From NCBI GenBank assembly GCA_035543455.1, contig DATKKE010000053.1, positions 1-64,000 of the forward strand: a DNA stretch of 64,000 bases, given 5' to 3'. The stretch comes from CAIKOD01 sp035543455. Lineage in GTDB: Archaea; Halobacteriota; Methanomicrobia; Methanomicrobiales; Methanospirillaceae. Both the position numbers and the translations under genes were made by a program. The notes under the pieces were generated by a model that saw nothing but the letters and a program-made list of their open reading frames with translations, did no database searches and was not told the origin of the DNA. Below are positions 59,099 to 64,000 of the stretch, one piece after another. The number at the start of each line of letters is the position of its first letter. Within the stretch, counting starts at the first letter, position 1.

Positions 59099-59112
59099 TT
59101 CACAATTGTTAA
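59099..59112. promoter_or_regulatory. sulfur-regulon operator 7 (near match)
   Basis: TTCACAATTGTTAA, one mismatch to the consensus, overlapping the minus-strand TATA-like AAAATATTAA (59110-59118) and 58 nt upstream of the wHTH start. Confidence 0.6.
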
Positions 59113-59168
59113 TATTTTCGCAGGCTTCCTCCACAACATTACGTCTAAAGATGGGCATACTGATTATT

Positions 59169-59228
59169 TCAGCCGCCGCAGCATCCTCCGCCGCCCATTG
59201 TAGCCGCCATGCCCCCGGGATATAACAT
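59169..59228 (-). CDS. possible 19-residue Gly/Cys-rich peptide
   Basis: A minus-strand frame encodes MLYPGGMAATMGGGGCCGG and stops. GAGAGG lies about 10 nt before its ATG, and a second ATG gives a 13-residue version. It ends in tandem Cys-Cys flanked by Gly. It lies upstream of the wHTH gene and operator 7 on the same strand. It may be a real metal- or thiol-related peptide, a leader peptide that reports Cys-tRNA supply, or chance. Confidence 0.3.
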   Translation of the reverse strand: MLYPGGMAATMGGGGCCGG

Positions 59229-59461
59229 CCCATATCAGCCTCTCGTCAACGCAGTATACGAAGAGACCAGCTGATTCTCCGGGATGAACCCGTGGCGCAT
59301 GAACCATATCGAAAAGAAAAGGAATAATCCCGGAATATGACTACCATTACGCCTCTGCCGGGCCTCACCCAAAAATGTCACGTTAGTGGTCGCCAGATTA
59401 CCCGGAACAAGATCTATTTACCGAGATACCATGATATGATACATGAACGACAACGATTCCG

Positions 59462-60379
59462 ATGAAAACCTCATTACCGAATATACTCCTGATCATCTCT
59501 CTTGCATTGAACGTACTGCTCGCAATTTCTCTCGGCATCCTGCTTGTCGGATACAGCCCGGGAGCTACAAACCAGCTGAATGAGCTCCGGCAGAAAAATT
59601 CCGACCTGCTAGAGCAGATTGCAGGCTATAATCTTACTATCAGCCAGTATCTAAGCCAGATCGACTTCTACCGGAACCGGTTTAACGGGTCGTCATCTGC
59701 CAATATTTCACCGGGAAGCGGAATACTGGGGACTGCAGGACTGCAGGCCCCTGCCGTGATGTCGACGGTGACATATAGCCGCCAGGGATCGATAGTATTC
59801 CAGCATATCACGCAGAACGGCACCATGATGGATGTAAATGTCGAGATAAAGCCCGGGGAGGGAAGGGTCCTTGTCGAGACACGACCCCTTATGGGAGTTG
59901 TTTTCCAGGATGCTGCGAATACTGCCGTGTCAGTTGCAGAAAACATCACGGGTGCGGATCTTTCTGCAAATGACGTGATATTCTCTATCCACGCCCCGGG
60001 AGAAGTTCCCCAAATCGACGGCCCGAGTGCCGGCGCCCTGATGACTGCGGTGGTTACAGCGGCGATAGAAAACCAGACGCTGAACCAGAGTGTGACACTG
60101 ACAGGAACGATAAACCCGGACGGGACCGTCGGTGCGATAGGAGGCGTAACAGATAAAGCACAGGCTGCCAGGGATTCAGGGAAATTATTGCTCCTTCTCC
60201 CGGAAGATAACCGGATCCTCTCATTCACTACGACAGGGGGCAGAAACTTTTTTGGGATGGCCACGAACAGACCAGTCACCCAGACGACCGATGCAAAAGA
60301 ATATATTGAAAACCAGACAGGAATCCAGGTCAGGTATGTACGTAATATTTCAGACGTACTTTCGGTTGTCCTGGAATAG
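59462..60379 (+). CDS. membrane-anchored S16 (Lon-like) Ser/Lys protease domain protein
   Basis: The 305-aa protein has an N-terminal signal anchor (LLIISLALNVLLAISLGILLVG), a short coiled coil (LNELRQKNSDLLEQIAGYN) and a Lon-type protease domain: PGEVPQIDGPSAGALMTAV, where Ser is the nucleophile, and VGAIGGVTDKAQAARDSG, where Lys is the general base. No AAA domain is present, so it probably acts outside the membrane on small or unfolded proteins. Start ATG 59462. It is transcribed alone. Confidence 0.85.
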   Translation: MKTSLPNILLIISLALNVLLAISLGILLVGYSPGATNQLNELRQKNSDLLEQIAGYNLTISQYLSQIDFYRNRFNGSSSANISPGSGILGTAGLQAPAVMSTVTYSRQGSIVFQHITQNGTMMDVNVEIKPGEGRVLVETRPLMGVVFQDAANTAVSVAENITGADLSANDVIFSIHAPGEVPQIDGPSAGALMTAVVTAAIENQTLNQSVTLTGTINPDGTVGAIGGVTDKAQAARDSGKLLLLLPEDNRILSFTTTGGRNFFGMATNRPVTQTTDAKEYIENQTGIQVRYVRNISDVLSVVLE

Positions 60380-60511
60380 TTTTTTTTCCCGGCATGTGAT
60401 TTTTCCGGAAATGAGAGATATTAATTTTTCCTTCTGTGTCCTATATGGCATGTATCTGCAAATAATATCGGAATAATTGAGCGTCAGATTTTCTGAAGGG
60501 ATTAAACCACA

Positions 60512-60534
60512 AAATTTGGTATTATCCCAAACAT
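60512..60534. promoter_or_regulatory. putative metal-regulator operator, copy 1
   Basis: AAATTTGG-N7-CCAAACAT, an imperfect inverted repeat about 30 nt before the DtxR-like regulator start and overlapping its likely TATA element (GGTATTATCC). The same element occurs at 62757-62779. Confidence 0.65.
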
Positions 60535-60564
60535 TTTTCCCGGTTGTCACCCATATGCTATGTC

Positions 60565-61026
60565 ATGGATATATCCAGTGGTCTTGAATTGTCCAGAAGA
60601 AAAGTCGAATATCTGAAATATATCTCCGAGAAAAACGGGGTTGTAAAAACGAACGAGATTGCATCCCATTTTAATGTCGATCCTTCAACGATCACCAAAA
60701 CAATAAGTGAACTTGCTGAAAGCGGTCTTGTCGTTCACACACCCTATTACGGGGTCGACCTCTCTGACTCAGGAAGACAATATGCCGAATTCTCAATAAA
60801 GAGGCATAGAATTCTCTCCCTCATGCTGACTCATTACGGGTTATCGCATGAACAAGCGTGTGTAGAGGTCTCGATGTTTGAAAGCCTTGTATCAAAGGAT
60901 GCAATCGATCTGATATGCAAGTCAATGGGTCATCCGCAGCAGGGAATCTGCGGTACGATCACCCACGATGATGGATGCCGTCATCGGGAGAGTCCTAACA
61001 CCGATAAAAGCCCCCTATGCCAGTAA
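60565..61026 (+). CDS. DtxR/MntR-like metal-dependent regulator of the Co/Ni transport locus
   Basis: From ATG 60565 (MDISSGLELSRRKVEYLKYI) the 153-aa protein has a winged helix (TNEIASHFNVDPSTITKTISELAESGLV, in parts) and a DtxR-type metal domain (FSIKRHRILSLMLTHYGLSHEQACVEVSMFESLVS). The Cys/His-rich C-terminus (CKSMGHPQQGICGTITHDDGCRH) could bind Ni or Co. It lies 20 nt before cbiQ, and its promoter has the AAATTTGG inverted repeat, so it probably represses the transport genes when metal is high. Confidence 0.8.
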   Translation: MDISSGLELSRRKVEYLKYISEKNGVVKTNEIASHFNVDPSTITKTISELAESGLVVHTPYYGVDLSDSGRQYAEFSIKRHRILSLMLTHYGLSHEQACVEVSMFESLVSKDAIDLICKSMGHPQQGICGTITHDDGCRHRESPNTDKSPLCQ

Positions 61027-61046
61027 CGATCGGTAGGAGTTGATTC

Positions 61047-61871
61047 ATGAGCACCGCGGCAATCTCGGAACATTTACCGGATATCGACCTCATTACGTCG
61101 TACGCAGAACGGCAAGATTCTGTATTTTCCCGGGTCAGTCCCTGGACCAAGTTTTTCCTCCTCATTCTCGTCGTGTTAACGATCACGCTCACCCGGAATC
61201 TCTTCATCCTCATCGCACTCTATGGCATCATTATGTTCCTCTTCGCCCTGGCCGGACTGCCGGTAAGAAAACTGGTTGCCTGGTATACGATGCCACTCGT
61301 TTTTGTCATCTCACTGGTCGGCATAATGGCGTGGAGCGAGCCTGGGAATGCAGTCATATCGATTCTATTTGGCAGTCTGGTGCTGACTCTGACCGACAAT
61401 GGAATTATCCTTGTTGTGACACTGATCCTGAAAGCACTCATATCCATAACGTTCTCCCTCTTTTTCCTGATGACAACACGGTATGAGCATTTCTCCAGCA
61501 TGATCTACCGGCTCTTCCCTGACCCCCTCGATCAGATTTTCCTCATGGCCTACCGGTTTCTCTTCCTTACGCTCGCGATGACCGGCTCCCTGCTCAAGGC
61601 TGTCAGGTCCAGGGGAGGCGGTCTCATCCATTCGCTCCGTATACAGGGAAAACTTTTCGCGGAAATAGCGGGCCTTGTCTTTATCCGGTCGTTTGAGCGA
61701 GCGGAACGCGTGCACAAAGCGATGATCGCCCGGGGATACAGCGGCGGATCGTATGGTGCACGGTCGGCGATCCCCGCCCCATGCCCTGCTGAATATTGCA
61801 TCCTTGCTGCAGCCACACTTGCTGTTCTCATCACCGGTATCATGTCCCATGCAGGAGGTGCATTACGATAA
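61047..61871 (+). CDS. cbiQ: cobalt/nickel ECF transporter, T component CbiQ
   Basis: The 274-aa membrane protein has about five helices (FFLLILVVLTITLTRNLFILI and others) and the T-component motifs AVRSRGG (about 190) and ARGYSGG (about 228), the paired Ala-Arg-Gly coupling segments that contact the ATPases. It joins CbiO to the substrate-binding CbiM. It follows the regulator by 20 nt and overlaps the start of cbiO. Confidence 0.9.
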   Translation: MSTAAISEHLPDIDLITSYAERQDSVFSRVSPWTKFFLLILVVLTITLTRNLFILIALYGIIMFLFALAGLPVRKLVAWYTMPLVFVISLVGIMAWSEPGNAVISILFGSLVLTLTDNGIILVVTLILKALISITFSLFFLMTTRYEHFSSMIYRLFPDPLDQIFLMAYRFLFLTLAMTGSLLKAVRSRGGGLIHSLRIQGKLFAEIAGLVFIRSFERAERVHKAMIARGYSGGSYGARSAIPAPCPAEYCILAAATLAVLITGIMSHAGGALR

Positions 61872-62755
61872 CTATCATTCGCAGAGATCCCTTCGCACCT
61901 CATTACCCTCCGATCGAGCCGGAGAAGGAACTCATTCACGTCGATTGCGCGAGCCATATGTACCCCGATGGGAGTGTGGGTATTCACGAGATGTGCTTCT
62001 CCGTGAAAAAAGATGAGATTGTAGCTCTGTGTGGTCCCAATGGATCAGGTAAGTCAACCCTTATCGAGCACCTGAACGGGCTCCTTATACCTTCGAAGGG
62101 CGAAATCTGGGTCAGGGGCCGGTCGATCACCAAGGGAGAGCGGACAAACCTCTGGAAAGACGTCGGGGTGGTCTTCCAGCAGTCCGATGATCAGCTATTC
62201 GCTCCGACCGTGCTTGACGATGTTATGTTCGGACCTCTCAACCTCGGGATGCGGCCTGAAGAGGCGAAGACTGCAGCGATGGAAGCCCTCGCTGCGGTTG
62301 GGGCGGAGAATCTCGTCGGCAAGCTCCCCAATTACCTTAGCGGGGGGCAAAAAAGGCTCGTTTCCATTGCAGGCATCCTTGCCATGAAACCCCGCATCAT
62401 AGCGCTGGACGAACCGACCTCTGACCTTGATCCGGTCCATAGCGGGATGACGGAGCAACTGATTCTTAACCTGCGGGACCGGTTCGGCATCAGTGTCGTT
62501 ATCGCAACGCATGACCTCGACCTCGCTGCCCGAATAGCAGACAGGATCTGCCTCGTGAAGAACGGATCTGTCTTTGCAGAAGGCAGGCCGGAAGAGATCT
62601 TTTATGATTCCGAGCTCATCCAGGAAGCCGGCCTCCGGTTGCCGGACACCGTTATGACGTACCTTGAATTCTGTAAAAAACGGGGGATCGCCCCAGGGGA
62701 TCATCCAATTACCCGTGAAGATCTCGTGAATCTTCTCTCTACCATTTCTGACTGA
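61868..62755 (+). CDS. cbiO: cobalt/nickel ECF transporter ATPase CbiO (non-canonical start)
   Basis: The ATPase has Walker A GPNGSGKST, Q-loop FQQSDDQLFAPTV, signature LSGGQKRL, Walker B IIALDEPTSDLD and H-loop ATHD. The conserved N-terminus ELIHVDCASHMYPDGSVGIHEM requires a start near the cbiQ stop, where a perfect AGGAGGTG (61853-61860) occurs but no ATG, GTG or TTG in frame. ATA 61868, overlapping the cbiQ TAA by 3 nt, or ATT 61862 is the best start; ATG 61796 would give a Cys/His-rich shadow of cbiQ. Product about 295 aa. Confidence 0.87.
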   Translation: MTIIRRDPFAPHYPPIEPEKELIHVDCASHMYPDGSVGIHEMCFSVKKDEIVALCGPNGSGKSTLIEHLNGLLIPSKGEIWVRGRSITKGERTNLWKDVGVVFQQSDDQLFAPTVLDDVMFGPLNLGMRPEEAKTAAMEALAAVGAENLVGKLPNYLSGGQKRLVSIAGILAMKPRIIALDEPTSDLDPVHSGMTEQLILNLRDRFGISVVIATHDLDLAARIADRICLVKNGSVFAEGRPEEIFYDSELIQEAGLRLPDTVMTYLEFCKKRGIAPGDHPITREDLVNLLSTISD

Positions 62756-62756
62756 A

Positions 62757-62779
62757 AAATTTGGCCATATCCCAAATTT
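62757..62779. promoter_or_regulatory. putative metal-regulator operator, copy 2 (cbiM)
   Basis: AAATTTGG-N7-CCAAATTT, a perfect 8-bp inverted repeat just upstream of the TATA-like AAATATTTTTATGG (62783-62796), which leads to cbiM at 62849. The arms and spacing equal copy 1. Confidence 0.7.
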
Positions 62780-62848
62780 TAAGAAATATTTTTATGGCTG
62801 TTCATGCAATGGTGTAACTAACCGCTTGCCTTCTGTTGGGGAGAGACA

Positions 62849-63499
62849 TTGGCTCATATTCATCTGGAAGACGGATCGTTCACCCTGTTCTGGGTGCTTG
62901 TCTGGTGGATCATCGCACTCGTTCTAATCGGAATAGCGCTTTTCCTATTGCGGACAAAAAATAGACCTGATCCCAAAATGATCACCGTTGCCGCGTTTGT
63001 GACTGCTGCTTCCTTTGCAATCTTCCAGGTGCAGGTCCCCATCTTCGGCGGGGTCCACATGAACCTCACGCCGCTCATCGGTATTCTTACAGGACCGGTG
63101 ATCGGCTCGCTCATCGTCTTCATCGTCAATATCCTGTCGGCCGCCATAGGCCACGGGGGATGGGGCCTTGTCGGGGCGAATGTGCTCGTAAACTTCTCCG
63201 AGGTTTGTGTCGGCTGGCTCACGTTCCGGGGCATGAAGAAGATTACCAGGGATCGTTTCTCACAGGCCGGTGTCGCAACCCTGGCCGGGCTCTTCGTGGG
63301 AAATATCGTGATGATTGTGATCATCCTCATCTCCGGAATCCAGGGCGTCAACCAGACCACGGCCCAGATCCTCACCGGGCTCTCCCTGCTTGCTGCGGTA
63401 AACATGGGGGTGGCAGTCATAGAAGCATTTATTACCGGGCTCATAGTCACCTATATCGCCAAGGTCAGGCCGGATATCCTGGGAGATGACAGGAAATGA
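62849..63499 (+). CDS. cbiM: cobalt/nickel ECF transporter substrate-binding membrane protein CbiM/NikM
   Basis: The 216-aa protein starts at a TTG (GGGGAGAGACA upstream) with MAHIHLEDGS; N-terminal His residues bind the metal, as in CbiM/NikM. Six or so helices follow with IFGGVHMNLTPLIGILTGPVIGSL and SAAIGHGGWGLVGANV, the conserved family motifs. It picks the metal; whether Co or Ni is preferred cannot be read. It has its own promoter with the metal operator although it lies just behind cbiO. Confidence 0.88.
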   Translation: MAHIHLEDGSFTLFWVLVWWIIALVLIGIALFLLRTKNRPDPKMITVAAFVTAASFAIFQVQVPIFGGVHMNLTPLIGILTGPVIGSLIVFIVNILSAAIGHGGWGLVGANVLVNFSEVCVGWLTFRGMKKITRDRFSQAGVATLAGLFVGNIVMIVIILISGIQGVNQTTAQILTGLSLLAAVNMGVAVIEAFITGLIVTYIAKVRPDILGDDRK

Positions 63500-63762
63500 T
63501 AACAGAAGGGGATAAAAAGGGTCCCATCATTTTCGGTATGGTTGTACTTGTCGTGGCTGTTGCAGCGCTTATAGCATACCAGATGACCGGTGATCTGGGG
63601 ATCGAGGACCGGTACAGTCAGGCTGTTGGTCTCCCAGTCAGCGGTGAAACGGCGACCGGTTTCTCTCTCGAAGGGAATCCCGTACTGTACCTGGTAGTCC
63701 TTGGCGTTCTGTTGATTGTGTGTTTCGTGGCATACCGAAGGTTCATGGCGAAACCGGATTGA
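63496..63762 (+). CDS. CbiN/NikN-like auxiliary component of the metal transporter
   Basis: An 88-aa protein overlapping cbiM by 4 nt (ATGA). It has two transmembrane helices (IIFGMVVLVVAVAALIAY and PVLYLVVLGVLLIVCFVAY) around an extracellular loop of about 35 residues, the layout of CbiN or PDGLE-type NikN subunits that activate CbiM. Sequence motifs are weak, so the assignment relies on position and topology. Confidence 0.75.
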   Translation: MITEGDKKGPIIFGMVVLVVAVAALIAYQMTGDLGIEDRYSQAVGLPVSGETATGFSLEGNPVLYLVVLGVLLIVCFVAYRRFMAKPD

Positions 63763-64000
63763 GCGGCAACTGGCTGAAACAGGCCTGCAATAACCCTCGG
63801 GATAGTTAGTCCCGTAAAGTTCGGCCGCGTGAATTATTGTCCCCGGGGATGGTCAACCCGGGCATTTTGCGTTAGTTGCATGAATTTTTTTCAATCCTGT
63901 ATACTTTCGTTAAACCCGGAGATTGCATCATATAAAAAAATTTTTATGTCAAACCCGGATTATAGTAGTTGATGCAATACCGGGGGAAAATATTTGCAGC
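63763..64000. other. intergenic end of the window
   Basis: No complete gene is visible. TATA-like AAAAATTTTTATG near 63937-63949 suggests a promoter for a plus-strand gene beyond the window edge. Confidence 0.4.

Noticed and set aside
1..64000. CRISPR arrays, insertion sequences, prophage
   Set aside because: No regularly spaced direct repeats, transposase motifs or phage structural genes were seen.

Overview
The window is chromosomal DNA from a hydrogenotrophic methanogenic archaeon, most likely of the order Methanomicrobiales. The evidence is the F420-reducing hydrogenase operon (frhADGB), methanogen-type GTP cyclohydrolase MptA, methanogen thymidylate synthase, an S-layer protein of the Methanomicrobiales type with a PGF-CTERM-like tail, tRNA-dependent cysteine synthesis (SepCysS), DUF1890/DUF1894 proteins, archaeal SRP RNA, RpoL, aIF2-beta, Nop5/fibrillarin/Cbf5, and TATA-box promoters combined with GGAGG-type ribosome binding sites. 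Genes are dense, often overlap by 4 nt, and lie on both strands. No IS element, phage or CRISPR array was seen.

Layout. 1-9.8 kb: partial NrpR nitrogen repressor, an unusual dCTP deaminase-like protein, secreted/surface proteins, AMP phosphorylase, the S-layer gene with a long leader, and thymidylate synthase. 9.8-23.5 kb: housekeeping genes with tRNAs (Gln, Ser, Ile), the box C/D pair Nop5-fibrillarin, HemD, Cbf5, an orphan DNA methyltransferase, indolepyruvate oxidoreductase, a tRNA methylthiotransferase, and NAD synthesis (nadX-nadC). 23.5-39.8 kb: PLD-like surface protein, probable mfnE, EF-1 beta, malate dehydrogenase, SRP RNA, two tRNAs, two M24 peptidases, an AAA ATPase, RpoL, aIF2-beta fused to TRAM, an ABC ATPase, IlvC and MptA. 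40-44 kb: frhADGB behind a 0.5 kb leader/promoter region.

44-59.3 kb is the most interesting part: a compact sulfur/cysteine island. Seven copies of the palindrome TTCACA-N2-TGTGAA (three are perfect 16-18 bp palindromes) sit at or next to the TATA boxes of nearly every transcription unit. These units are the metX-led operon (homoserine acetyltransferase-CBS, stand-alone Thr-tRNA editing domain, DUF1890, DUF1894, probably thiI), a cysteine desulfurase-like gene, two separate tRNA-Cys genes (one followed by a radical SAM gene, the other by an E1-like/MoaD-like sulfur-carrier pair), an XRE regulator with four cysteines followed by larE, SepCysS-metY, and a small wHTH gene. I infer a local, autoregulated cysteine/sulfur regulon in which tRNA-Cys itself is a regulated gene. 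The XRE protein is the best candidate regulator.

60.5-64 kb holds a Co/Ni ECF transport locus (DtxR-like regulator, CbiQ, CbiO, CbiM, CbiN-like). A second operator, AAATTTGG-N7-CCAAATTT, occurs before the regulator gene and again before cbiM. Other items of note: two genes (mptA, cbiO) with strong ribosome binding sites but no ATG/GTG/TTG at the expected start; a four-copy dispersed hairpin repeat found only between convergent genes; a possible small structured RNA at about 20.2 kb; and a Dcd-family protein with Cys at the expected catalytic Glu. All identifications come from reading the sequence; no database search was possible.
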